Positions 11,436 to 23,900 of a stretch of 64,000 nt of DNA are shown here, piece after piece (the stretch's first letter is position 1; each line of letters starts with the position of its first letter). The notes below the pieces were generated by a model, which was given only the letters and a program-made list of their open reading frames with translations, had not been told where the DNA came from and did not search any database. Origin of the DNA: Anarhynchus alexandrinus. Its lineage: Eukaryota > Chordata > Aves > Charadriiformes > Charadriidae. The position numbers were made by a program, and so were the translations under genes. The stretch spans positions 3,107,188 to 3,171,187 of the forward strand of contig VUYV01000036.1 of the NCBI GenBank assembly GCA_008711295.1, given 5' to 3'.

Positions 11436-14400
11436 ACAGCATTTTAACTTCCACAGAGGCAAGGGAGTAAGAATCTTTCAGTCACAAGAGGTTAATATTC
11501 CATATTCTGCTATATGTTTGTGAGACAGAGGTTTTCTGTAACTATGAAAGCTTACTGATTTGAATCTCAAATAAAAATACTGAAATAAACATACTGAGAC
11601 TGTGATGACTCCAGAACTTTATTTGAATCTTCTCCAAGCTTGGCTCCCATGACTTTGGGGTCACCTGACTGTTCAGATCTGAATGTTGGAAGTACTGATG
11701 TCCACAGTTTAAATTTCAACTCTTTCTTGTATCCTGGTTCGTATGAATATTTCTGAATTTACATGTTTCTTCATTTTTTCAGAACTGCAGAACCTTTGGC
11801 ACCCATCAAATACCTGTCACAGCTCTCAAAGCCTGACTTAGTTTGACTACAACCATACACTCTCTTGAGTTTTACAGCAACAATATGCAAGTATTTTGTT
11901 CAAGAACTTCAAAGTGTTTTGAAACATCTTTAAATGTGGGGGAAAGAATACATAGTTGAAAATCACAAACAGTTCACTGATAGACTGTGAAACAACCCAG
12001 ACACATCCTTTAAGTTTCTGCAATTATCTTACTACCACTGATGCCTGAAAATACAATCGTACTGGTTTAAGGAGCCTATGTCATCTCTTCCTGAAATAGT
12101 CCAGACGTACAAAGTCATTCTTCATTTAACACTTTTTTTCTGGATTTCAACACTGCTCTCTTAGTATATTATATGGACTCTTACGCTATCTACAATGTGT
12201 TAGCATAAGCTACACATTAATTCACACATTACCGAGTATAGATATATTACCACCAGGAGCAGGACCACAGAGAAAAGCCATCTTCAAGACTCATTCATAC
12301 ATAATGGGAATCTCTGAAGAGGTGGGGTTTTTTTTCAGAAATTACTCATCCTGGAAATTGCACATTTTTCTTATTTCATTTAATTTTTACATCAGTAGTT
12401 ACATTTTCATGAATGAAGGCACAGTCAGTTCTTGGTGGTCATGGTTTTTTGTCACACACATCAAAAAGAACAATGAGACACACTTCTCCAACGTGTGTCT
12501 TTGAATGTCTCCTAAGCCATCATCTCCAAAGCCAAATTAAGTTTTGTTAAATTTTCTTCTTCAAAGACTTTTTATACAGCTTCTCTTTTTCATTTCTCTG
12601 TCCAAAGCTGTTATGTTTATATACTAGAAGTTGGACTAAATAGCTAATTCATTGCCATTTTGGATTGTTGTGTAAATCACGACAACTTATTGAAATTTTC
12701 TCTTAACAAACTAAGATACTGAAACTTAGATTCTAAACACACACCCTTAAAAAATGGAAATCTGTATAACAGTTCTCACGAACTGCAAAATATATAATTG
12801 ACTTAAGCAGAGGCATTTGCTTATAATGCTGTACAAAAATCCATTCTGGATCCATCCAGGTTCTGGATATCCCTATCATTTTTACACATATTTTTCCATT
12901 CACTAAAGTTTGCCAAAAATTTATCTTTCCACACAGGTAAATGAATAATATTAAGTCTGTGAGGTCCAGAGAAAAGGTGCACCTTCCTTTTGTCTTAAGT
13001 TTTAAATCTAACAAGCTTCTTGCTTCCAGACTGAAACAATATATATGTTGAAACTATTGGACTGTTGGAAAGCAAACACATTAAATAAACAGTATACGAA
13101 CCCATGAGTGTCCTATGTTTAGACACTTTCATCACTTTCTCTTCAGTGGAGCTTTTGTGGAATATAAAATGTACTTCAGAACTTGTTCACTTGGCCCAGT
13201 GTTCTCTTGGTTGAAAATTATCCCTTGTTACTGCCAAAAGGGGACATTTCAAGTGTTATTTGTAGTTTAAAAGAAACGGTTTTAACACATGCAAACTATA
13301 AAGATGATTTACAGTTAAACAGTTAATATACTCTATTTGGCAATCAATCCTGGCTGCTTATAATGTAGCTATAAATTTAAGAGTTTTTTTATAATGTAAT
13401 GTTATCTACTTATTGACAGTTTATCTTGTTAAAAGTATTATTGAGAAGCAGGAATCACATTGCTGCTAGTACAATAGTTTTTCCCCTTTTTGAAATGTCA
13501 CTGGTTCTGGAATCCTTTGCTGATGACTGTAATCAGGTGATTTTCCATGTGAGCCTCTACTTATTCCTCACCCGTGGATCATGAATGATATTCAGTGGTG
13601 ACTGGAAGATGGATTGCCGACTGTGATTTTGAACCACTGACCAACTGTGCTACTCCTTAATATCAATGTTCCACTGGACTTATTTTTTTTCCTAGAGGTA
13701 ATGTCTTGAAATTGTCACAACAAAGGGCAGGGATCCAGGACAGGTGTTTGACGCATATGGGTCTTTGGTTTGAGGGTAAACCTGACTTGGAAATGCAGCT
13801 CAGAATAGCCAATTAGGAAAATAGCATGAGGGTGTTTTCTAGTACTGAGCACAAAGGAGACACTTTTGCTCCACAGAAGAGCATGCCTTAACTTTGAGCC
13901 TCCTCAGACAAGAAATTGACAAGGCCTCAGCAGGGACCAGATCAGGATAGCAGGGATTGGAAAGAACCTTCTTTAAAAAAATCATACAATTTATTACCAG
14001 GTAACACTTCCAGAAGAAATGAACTTAATGAAATTACATCCCTTTCATTGTTTCTTTTTCTTGTTGAGGTCAAGTGCTTGTTGCAGTTATTTTCTATGAA
14101 GTCTGCTGGGTAAATTCACTTTATGAGAAGCATATGCAATTGAAATACTTTCTTTTCTTCTCACACGAGTGCTGAAAATAAAACATCAATTGCCACACCC
14201 GTGCAACAATCAGACTGGTATGCTCCAGATGGAAGATGTTGATAGTGAACCATGTTGTAAAGCACTTTTGAAGGCTAGGTCCTATCTGAGGAACACCATG
14301 CCAGAAGGTCTTAGATTGCTTTTCTGTATTTGGATAGAAGCACAGTAGCTCTCCAGCTAATATCTTCTCCAGTCGTTGGCGCAAAGCAGGTGTGTTCATC

Positions 14401-16172
14401 ACCAGTCCTGGAAACCTCGTCTGCACCCTCCTGCTCAGCTCTAAATTGGCCACACTTGCCAGGATTTACTTCATGTATTTTAGGAGTAACTCTTTAAACT
14501 CACTGCACAGACATGTCTTTGGGTTGGGAATACTATATTCAAATATCATCAGACAAAAGCCAAGAGACATTTTTTGTTGAAATCTTCACCGAGAGGAATA
14601 TTGTTTTTCCTGCAGTGCCTGTTCACAGGTTTAGCAAATAGAGATGACAAGCCAAAGCAGCCAACTAGGAGATGTAGGATTTCCCTGAATCGTGGTGAAA
14701 TGATTGTCAGGGGTTGCCTCTCTTTTCCTATTCCCCGCCATGATACAAGTTGCTAAGAACAGTTTATGTAAAAAGGGGAGATGATGTGCCCTGGTATGCT
14801 AGCAAGTTTGAATTTATCTATAAGGAGAAAAAGATCAAAAGAAGCAACACAAAAATAATGTAAACAAGAAATACTTGTGAAAGGAACAAAAATGAATTAT
14901 CATACTACTTTAAACAAAAGCACACCGTACATTTTATCACGGTAATCCTCCACATATAATACAATGCTTTCTTCTGTACCTGTACATGTGTTTATTTTTC
15001 AATGGCTGTTATAAAGAAGTCAAACCACTCAACTTATTTGATGGACTGGCTTTTTGCAAAGCCACACGAATATTTCCTGCAAAGTCTGATTCTCTAGCCT
15101 GCATTCTCTTACATATGTCACCCAATTTAAGGGTCTAATTTCTGTGATTTTAAAATTCATGCGTTATCCCAATAGAATCCAACTGTATCGCCCAACAAAC
15201 ATCTTTTTCATGACATGTCTTTTTTGTACTAAGCAAAGGCACACATTTTGTCGTGTATCTTATATTGTATCCTTTTCTAAATTAAGGGTGTTTTTTTTCC
15301 TATATGACTCATGGTATGGTATGATGTCATTACAGTTGGAAAAAGACTTTAAAAAAACCCTCCTTCTTTTTCCTTCTTCCCAGGTGTCCTGTTATTATAA
15401 GGCAGATTTCATGAACAGTAATACTTATATACACGTGCTACTGAGACAGATGTGCTTGTGAATAAATATGGTAAAAAGATCTATCAGAAGAATATATGAT
15501 ATTTGTCTCAAAGCATAACTGCTTTCACGCAGACTATGTACAAAAATTACAGCAGCATTATAAACAAAAACATAACAAGAAAAAACTCTATTTTTCATAT
15601 TTCTAGATCCTTATCCTATTTACTTTTAAAAAAATAACAAACTGGATCATTATCAAGCAAAGACTCATTTAGATTTGCTGACAGCAGCAGATTGTTGTTG
15701 ATTTACCTCAGATGAGGATGTGACACAGAAATGAAAATCAGAGATTGTGTGCAATATTTGAGCTTGCTTGTCTAAATAAGAGCAAAAATGTCAATTCAAT
15801 AAATGTATTGAGGGGAAGGGAGGAAAGAGAAAATTGGAGAGAGGAGATGCATTTCTTCTCTTCAGGGACAAGTTAGTGAGGTAGCCTTGATAGAGCACTG
15901 GCATCCTCATAATAAACTGAAGAGCAGTACTTTCCCCCTTGAGCTACAGGTTATATTTCATACACTCTCCTGGGCAAAATGAGAGCTAGCAAAGCAATTA
16001 CAGTAGTGGAAGAGTTATGATGGGTGACAGAGTAATGGAAGGTAAAAAGTTCCAAGTTAACCTTTAGCTTCTAGAGCATATGATTCTGTTCTTTTCAGTA
16101 AAGTATAAGTTTTCTTCCCTGCAAAGAGGCATTTAGAAATATCATGCTTGCTTTCTGACCTAAGAAAGAAAT

Positions 16173-16173
<1 letters not shown>
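11436..16173. other. Unique AT-rich non-coding DNA
   Basis: Nothing recognisable was found over about 4.7 kb. A minus-strand open frame at 14121-14453 (110 codons) and others of 60-105 codons have no family resemblance. The first few hundred bases may hold further CR1 sequence too diverged to recognise. Confidence 0.5.
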
Positions 16174-16242
<69 letters not shown>

Positions 16243-16297
16243 GGAAAGAAGGAAAGGAAGGAAGGAAGAAAAAAAGAACAAAAAAAGAAAGAAACAA
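16174..16297 (+). repeat. (GA)n microsatellite grading into GAAA/GGAA purine tract
   Basis: A nearly pure GA dinucleotide array runs from about 16174 to 16241, broken by one GG near 16231. It is followed by GAAGG and GGAA units and then AAAG units to about 16297. The whole + strand is purine, an arrangement able in principle to form triplex (H-DNA). The serine/leucine-rich open frames on the minus strand here are artefacts of the repeat. Confidence 0.97.
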
Positions 16298-19200
16298 AGT
16301 TATCAGCCACAGAGTCAGGAAATATATTTCTGCCAAGGACAGGCTACAGATTTGGCAGTGCAGCTCAATCTCAACACAAGTCTTTGTCAGATTCCACTTC
16401 AGTTTTACTAAGCCTTGAAAGAATGCTATTCCACCTCATCTCCAATACCATAACACCAGGTAATGTAAAAGAATCCATATTTCCTATAAAGCGTAGGTAC
16501 ATTTTGTATACTTTCTCTTAAACATATCTATTTTTGAGTAAATTCTGAATTCAAAAAAACCTCAATGTATGGAACAGAAGCAATCAAGACCTGATTGGGT
16601 TTACAGACAGAAATCATGTGTTCTCTGATGTATAAATAAAGTTTTGTTGATAGTCTTATCAGATCTTTCTTAGTTTAGAGGAAGAGTCGCAGTAAGGAAT
16701 TCATATTGATGAAAGGATGGATGATACATCCTATGTCACTACATTTTGGTAAATTTTGGTCTTTTTTTGTTTATTTATTAATTTCCCTTTTTTTCATTCT
16801 CAATGTATATATGAATCATCATTTATATTCTCTTAGTTCATGGACACTGACCAAGCTGTGGTCTTCAGAGCCAAATAATGTGTAAATGGCCACAATTTCC
16901 AAGGCCCTCACCATAGAAAAATTCCCCTTGTCTCATTTTTAACGAAAGTTTTCAACCCAAAGGGCTACCAGTTCTACAAAAAATAAGCAGAGGTGGAGAC
17001 AAGAAATAGAACTAAGCAAAGCAATAGATGCATATGAACAGGTCTTGTCCAACAGAAGCCCACCCGAAGCAAAATTACCCTTCCTCTTGCTCTCTTATTT
17101 TGTGTTCAGGCTTCTGGTGTTCTGGCTGCAAGGGCAGAAATATGCTTATTTTTCTGTTTGGAAGACAACTATCACATATGGATCACATATTGTTTACCAT
17201 TTTTTTTCTAAGAATTACCATCTAATGTGATAAATATCTTTGTCCAGTCATACAGCATCTACTACTAATGCACTCCATAGCTGACTATATTTTAAGCTAT
17301 CATTTACGATGACTACATGTGCAATAGGAATGTCGTTCAACCATCAATTTCTTAAGTACAGTTATTATGAAGAAGAATTATGTTGGATTAAGTGCATTTT
17401 TTTATAGTCCATCTACTTTTCTCCATAATTATGGCTACGGCTTTTAAGATAAGAAGTCAGCAACTGGGACTTGGAAATGGAAATACAGAAGCCTTGGGGA
17501 CAACAGTACCACGTAAATAGGGAAGGTCAGGCTGCTTTCTTGATTAATGACTCATTTGTTTCCAAGTACAGATGTCACAGCTACACTTCAGTGTTTGTTA
17601 TGCTGTAAATAAATATTCCAGCTGACAAATGCATTACTGTCTAATAACCCAGCATATTTGCATGGATACTCAAAGGGATTACAAGCAAATCATCTAGGAA
17701 TTATACATAAAATTCTATATCTATGCAACATATATGGAAACCATATGTATCATTTCTTTTCTGTAAGAGAAAGACAAAGAGCTTGGTGATAAAGGAACAT
17801 GATTGAAAATGAACAGAAAAGTGATTTGCAGTTCCTTCTTCACTTGGGAGCTGAAAGGCAGATTAGAAAGAAAAAATATGACAAAATGGAGGGAAAAACA
17901 ACTACATAGCTGAAAGAGTTCCAGAGCCCATCCTTTGGCCATAGGGCATGAGTTGGCCACATCTACATGGTCAAACTCTTAGCCTCCAAAACACTGTGAC
18001 GGAGCCCAAACTGCCTGTTGGGAACAGCCCCAGCCTGTGCCAACTTCCAAAACAGGGAACTGGTTCGAAGACAGAGACCTGCCATGCCAGGGACCTGCTG
18101 CCAAGGTACAGGTGGTCAAGCCTGAGAGACCAGCATTGTCCCTTGCTTGTGTGTGTCTCATGACAGTGGCAGCACCAGTCAGCTCAGCTTGGACCTATTG
18201 TCTCCAGCAGGAGTTTGAGGTCCGGGTCCTGTGTTAGCTAAGGTCCTGCCCTATTATGGTAACTATATCGGTAGAGGTATTTATAACTTGAAATTAAAGA
18301 GACTCTTTTATTCCTTTTGAAATGAAATTGTTTCCTGCCTAAGACACTGGCACCAGCCATACAGACTATTTTGTGAGGGTACAACTCACTGCCCACGTGG
18401 AGATACTGACAAACACGTGGTGGTTTTCAAGCAGATCTGAGCCCAGCTGCATGGAACAGCTTATTGGACCATGGCATATTTCAATTTCCAAGCTGAAGAG
18501 AGAGGAAAAGGTCATTTGAATAGGATTTAGGATACGCCAGTTAAAAACAAATGGTATTGCATAAAGGAGAATGAGAAACAGAGGAAACTGCGGGGTGGTT
18601 AAATAAAATATGCTGTTTGCAGGGCGATGCAGGTTCCTGTCAGTAATGCACACAGTAGGCATGGAAACAAACAGCGAACAGTGGAGAATGAGACAATTCA
18701 AAGTGAAGCACTATGTAGATAATAACAATGTTGCCTGGGGCTTAAACTATTCCTTAGCCTCGTTGTTTCAGCAGAAAAGAAGACAGTGTCCCAAGGAAAA
18801 GAGACTGACTTCCATTTTCAAGAAGTAGAAATGGCATATTTAACGGCTTTTATCAGTGGGCAAGGAAAGAGAAAACAGCATAATTAGAACTACGGAAAGC
18901 CAATGAAAGCCCAGAGCAACAATTCTGAAAGAGGTTCTGTACCGAAGATGATAGCACAGGATTAGGAACATATTTTTGCTAGTGGCTTAGCATGAATAAA
19001 GGGGGTTTACAATTAGGACAAAGACAGGAATACAAACTGTTTCCAAGTAACAGTTTTTATGTGTTGGTAAGCTATGTGTTAAATAAGATAGTTGAGTGAT
19101 AGCTGAAAAAATATACAGTCAAGAAAATCCTGTAGGAGTGTCACTGGTATTTATTCCTAAGATAATGGTATGTAGGAATCCCAGCTATCCTATGGACGAA

Positions 19201-20518
19201 TGCATGAAGTCTTACATACCTGCAGAGTAAAAGACTTTCCTGTCTTCTACAGCCTGACACAAAGACAGAGTATTAAGACAGATGGAGAATAATGGTAAGA
19301 TTTTTAAGAGAATGCAAGCACAACTGAGGCTCCCAAAAAGTTATTTTCCAAAAGACAAATTTAGTGAATTTGAAATAGCCAATATTTAGGCAGAAACTTT
19401 AATAGGAACTCAGCAGAGAGCACTAGAATATTTAAATGAGTAGATAAGGGAGAGATGGAATTCTCTTTTGGCAGACCACTAAAGCCCAGTATTTTCTCCA
19501 AAGGCACATCATGCGGACACAGAGAGCTTAGCAGTCTCCCAGATCTGAAAGGAACTTCTAAGTGTAGACCTGATGGCAGAATATGGGCCTCAGGTTCAAA
19601 ATCTCAGTTACTGCCACCTACAATTTCCTGGAGTAAGACTACCTCTATCTGCTGTTTTGCAAGGGCACTCTGACAGTATGCAAAGTCACTTGCATGTGGA
19701 GCCACTGCAGACTGGTAACTCCAAAGCTCCAGTCCAGCCATTGCTGTCAAGCGGGGCGTATTACCCTGGACTCGGGCTGAACTGACATTCTTACATGATG
19801 TCTGGCTACTGTTCTCCTGAACCAGCTCACATCTGCCTAAAACATACCACAAACACATACCTGTGGTTTCATCTCTGACCTTAACTGTTCTGTGGTATTT
19901 TCTTCTGCAAAAGAATTGATGCTGACTGTCATATTACATTGTAGAAATGTGCTTTTCTGCAAACGTTGCTATTTTCTTCTTATTGCCCCCATATCTGGCT
20001 GATAAAGTCCCCCCAAACTCAACACTGCACCGCGACACAGAAGCCTGTTGTGCAAACAAAGCTGTGTGTCAGGAGCACAGCGTCTTCCTGCCCTTTAACC
20101 TCAGCATTAGTCAAGCAATTTCATTAATGAAATTTTTCTTTAATTGTCTATCAAGCCTTTCCAAAGACAAATTGCTGTTTGGTTGCTTTAGGCATGTGTT
20201 AAAAATAAACTACTGAATGTTTTCATATATAAACAGAGCAAAACATAAAATCCATTCGGGCTTTTTGCAAATATAATTTTCTCCTTAAACAGTTAACACA
20301 AATCTTCTGCTTGCTTCCCTTTTCACCGGTAACATTTAACATAAGCTGAGAGAAAGCAAATGCCTCTTGGAAGCAAAGTAGCGTGCCCTTGGCAAGCGGC
20401 GTGTATGGCAAAGGAAAAGCACGTGAGGCTGTCTCAGCAGCAAGAGACTGGCTCATAAGCTAAGAGTTTCCACAAGCTGCCGGATCAAAATCACCCCTGT
20501 CCCACAAGGGCCTCAGCT
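16298..20518. other. Unique non-coding DNA with one GC-richer pocket
   Basis: No gene or repeat is recognisable. About 17940-18240 is richer in G+C and has short overlapping open frames on both strands. It lacks CR1 or LTR hallmarks and I cannot assign it. The remainder is ordinary AT-rich sequence. Confidence 0.5.
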
Positions 20519-20577
20519 GTCTGCCTCCCCTCCCCTGCCTCTGCCTCGTTTTCCTCCTCCTCACCACCTGCAGCCTG
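20519..20577 (-). repeat. Pyrimidine-rich tract (purine on minus strand)
   Basis: The + strand is mostly C and T in repeated CCTCC and CTGCC words. It is low-complexity sequence inside a mildly GC-richer patch. The 112-codon minus-strand open frame over it is arginine-rich only because of this composition. Confidence 0.6.
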
Positions 20578-23500
20578 ACAACCAGAAGCTCCTCCTGGTG
20601 TTCCTGCACAGAAGGGCAGCTGGGAAATGGAAAAAGGATGTGAAAGAAGAGTAATGAGCATCTCTTAGGTCCAGCTGTGCTAAGGGGAATTCCTTTAACT
20701 AGAATCGAAATGGATTCAGTGCAAGAAGTTGCATAATTTGAAAAGATAAGTAGAATAAAAAGGGAAAAGTTAGATAGGTTTCTCTTATTATGCAGCACTG
20801 CCTGTGATAAACTCCATTAAGCAAAACTGCAGTTCCTTCTAGCAGAAAGAGCAAGTCTGAGTCTAATTTTTACCCTTTATACTGTCATAAGCATTGTTCC
20901 AGCGGAGTGCTTGTCAGAGACTGCAGGAGAAGGAGGTTCTGTGGAGGTTTGAAGGGCATTAATAAGATGTCAGCTTGTCAGTGCACACAGATTTCCACAG
21001 CATAAAGAAAATGTCATGGTACCCTACAGGGCCACCGCAAGCACAGTTTCTCCTAGCACCAACACAAGGAGGACACAGACACACAGGACACTCTACTATC
21101 ACAGATCTTTATTCATACATATTTGAATTTACTGTAAAACCAGCTTGTGTAAGGACTCCCAGAATTGTTTCTTAGGGAAACTTACATAATGCAAGATACT
21201 TCAAACAGATATTCAGCATGTTAAGAATTAACACCGTCCTTATTCTCCTCTCTGCTCTGCCTCCTCACAGGTCATTGGAAGAACTCTTGAAAAAAAACAG
21301 GAGGAGGATGCTAGGGGGAAGACTGGGCTCTGCACATGGTTTTGAGCAGACTTTAATCTACAGGTTAGTTCCTGTGCTTTGCCGGGCATTTGGTTGTGAT
21401 GTGCTCCTGATTATTATTGCCACTTTATCTCAGAAGAGTCATTCCCTTCTGCCTGCCAACAGCAGCCAAAATCACCCAAGTCCCTGAGAATTTTATTTCT
21501 GCTCCAGCAGGGGCACACAAAAAGCAAACCATGAAGCTATGTGTGTCATGAAAAATTGCTTGCATAACTCAGAAATTCATAAAACTCGGAAACAGCTGTA
21601 TCTCATTTCCCAAGGCTAGCTGAAACTCCATCCTGTTCTCCCAACCTGGTTCAGCCTTATTATACTCATCAGCAGGGACACTGACTGAGAAACAAAGTCC
21701 TCTGAAGCGCATTATACAATATAGCAATATTTAGAATGGCATGTACAAAGCACAATGCTAGATGTCGCAAAAAAATCAGGTAATCCTGATTAAGTGAGAG
21801 AGTATCATTAGTGCTATTGTTAAATTTATGCACAGTACTTTAGAACGAGGGAAATAGAGGCTCGTATGGGGCACTAGTAAAGGCTACAGTATATAGCATT
21901 AATGTTTAGCAGAATAAATTGTATAATAAACTTGATCTCTGCCTCTAATCAAGTGCTGAGATTTTATTAGCTCAATGCACATGTTTTCTCATAAAATATC
22001 TTGCATAACCTAAGTAGAGCTGACTCAACATTTATTGAAGCACAAAGGCATTTTAAATGTGGAGAAACTGAGAAATTCTGTTGGGAATACTGGCTTGCTG
22101 AGGACTATAAATGCTATATAAGCCTTCGCCAGAATCTGTTCACAATAGTTATCTGGAATAATATAGTGGTCACTGAAACATACTGTGCCTGAGAAGCAGA
22201 GGACAATGTTAGGCTTCAATAAAATCCAAGCAGGTGTTAACCCACTGAGCCCTCTATACAATCTAATTTTACATTTTTCAGTAAAATTTCACAGTGCAGT
22301 TATTCTATGCCGTTGTATCTTAGACAAAAAAAGAAAGCATAGTCAGCTGTAGCTATTTGTTTTGGTGCTTGACACATTCTGGTAATAAGTTTCAATTGAC
22401 AAAAGTTGCCCTTGTTTGTATGACCAAATTACAACAATAAACATGAATTACCATGTGTCAGTATGTGTATTTTATAAAGCTTAAGAGGGAAATACGATCC
22501 ACTAGAAGCAGCAGGAAGTGTTGCATGCAGTAGGAAGTCATCTGCAGTGATTATGGAATTTGACCCCCGAGTTGGTCACTGTTGTCTGTGTCCCTGGCTC
22601 CCCACTTACGCGCTTTCTCGTGGGGAATAGTTAAGCCACACTGCTAATATCAAAGATCCTGTCCCCTTCTCATCTTTTCCATCTAGTTTGTTTCTAACTA
22701 GTCAGCAGGTCTGACGACTTGTTTGTTTGCTTTTGATCAAAACAAGCAGCTGCATCAAAGTCAGTATGTCTTGCAGAGAAATATTGATTTCGACAACATT
22801 TACAGTGGGAGATTTCAAGCATTCAGGGTAGATTTTGGATTGTTTGCAGTGGCAAGAGACATGAATTCAAAAGTTGACCTTTCTAATCGGAAAACAGATG
22901 TTTCATTACACTTCCCTTTCCTGAAAATATTTGAAAGGTTTTGGTTTTGTTCTAATTCAGAAGAAAAACAAAATTTTAAACCTCAACAGTTGTCTCAAAC
23001 AGAATTTTTTATTTCAGTCCAGCTCTTCATCTTGTGAAGGTATTCTTGAAATGTAAACTTTCTGCTGGGGATGGGATGTTGTCACAGCAGCCATTCTTTC
23101 TGGGTGTGTTTCTGTTCATCTCAGGTTTGGAGCCTTTGACAGATAATAATTAAGGGCAGAATATTCTCAAAGGGTATTTAGGTCTTAAATATTTTTCTAG
23201 ATCTTGTTATAATATTACAACCCTTACCTTTATGACATCTGTAGTGATGGAAAAAGGGCAAAACCGACGTCATTATTCATATTTTTATGAATAATCGCTT
23301 ACAGGATCAGTTAAAACTTTCTTGGCTTTGATTAGACATAAGATTTTTTTAGTACTGTTTGTAACAGAACAGTTGTTTTTAGCAAACTAAATAAGATTCA
23401 TACCGAACTTTGTATTTTAGGCTTGGGTTTTTTTCTCCCTATTTCCTATAAAATTCACTTTGGTTACAATGTAGATTGATTTTTATTACTCTAGAAGACA

Positions 23501-23772
23501 AGCTTCTGAATGAGGGCACAAGGAACATCTACAAGGGTCTCCACAGAATGTGTAGAGAGATTCAAATGGAAATTAAAATTTGTTATGTGTCTGGTTTGCT
23601 CATCAAGAGCAAATGCTATACTATTATACTATACAAGATCAAATACTATAGCTATACTATGATCTTCTGGGGACCACATATTAATGATTCTAAGAAGGCA
23701 AAATGAATAATTCTGCATGACACAATAAATTTAATCAATACAACCCAAGATATTAAAGCTGAATTTAAAAAT
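20578..23772. other. Unique AT-rich non-coding DNA
   Basis: No supported gene, RNA or repeat. Open frames up to 104 codons (22723-23037) have no recognisable similarity. Confidence 0.55.
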
Positions 23773-23900
23773 TATAGAATCATAGAATGGTTTGGGTTGG
23801 AAGGGACCTTAAAGATCATCTAGTTCCAACCCCCCTGACGTGGGGCAGGGACTCCTCCCATGAGACCAGGTTGCTCAAAGCCCCATCCAGCCTGGCCTTG
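23773..23900 (-). mobile_element. CR1 3' end, 5'-truncated
   Basis: The segment begins with ATAGAATCATAGAATGG and continues with GGTTGGAAGGGACCTTAAAG, a CCAACCCCCCTG word, GGTTGCTCAAAGCCCC and TCCAGCCTGGCC. This is the reverse complement of the last ~130 bases of an avian CR1, so the element lies on the minus strand with its 3' terminus at 23773. It is truncated at 23900, where AT-rich unique DNA begins abruptly. It looks less diverged than the other CR1 pieces in this window. Confidence 0.95.

Noticed and set aside
14121..14453. 110-codon minus-strand frame with an exon-like look at its N-terminal half
   Set aside because: I recognise no protein family, and the length is expected by chance in 64 kb.
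16057..16310. Serine/leucine-rich frames on the minus strand
   Set aside because: They are translations of the GA microsatellite.
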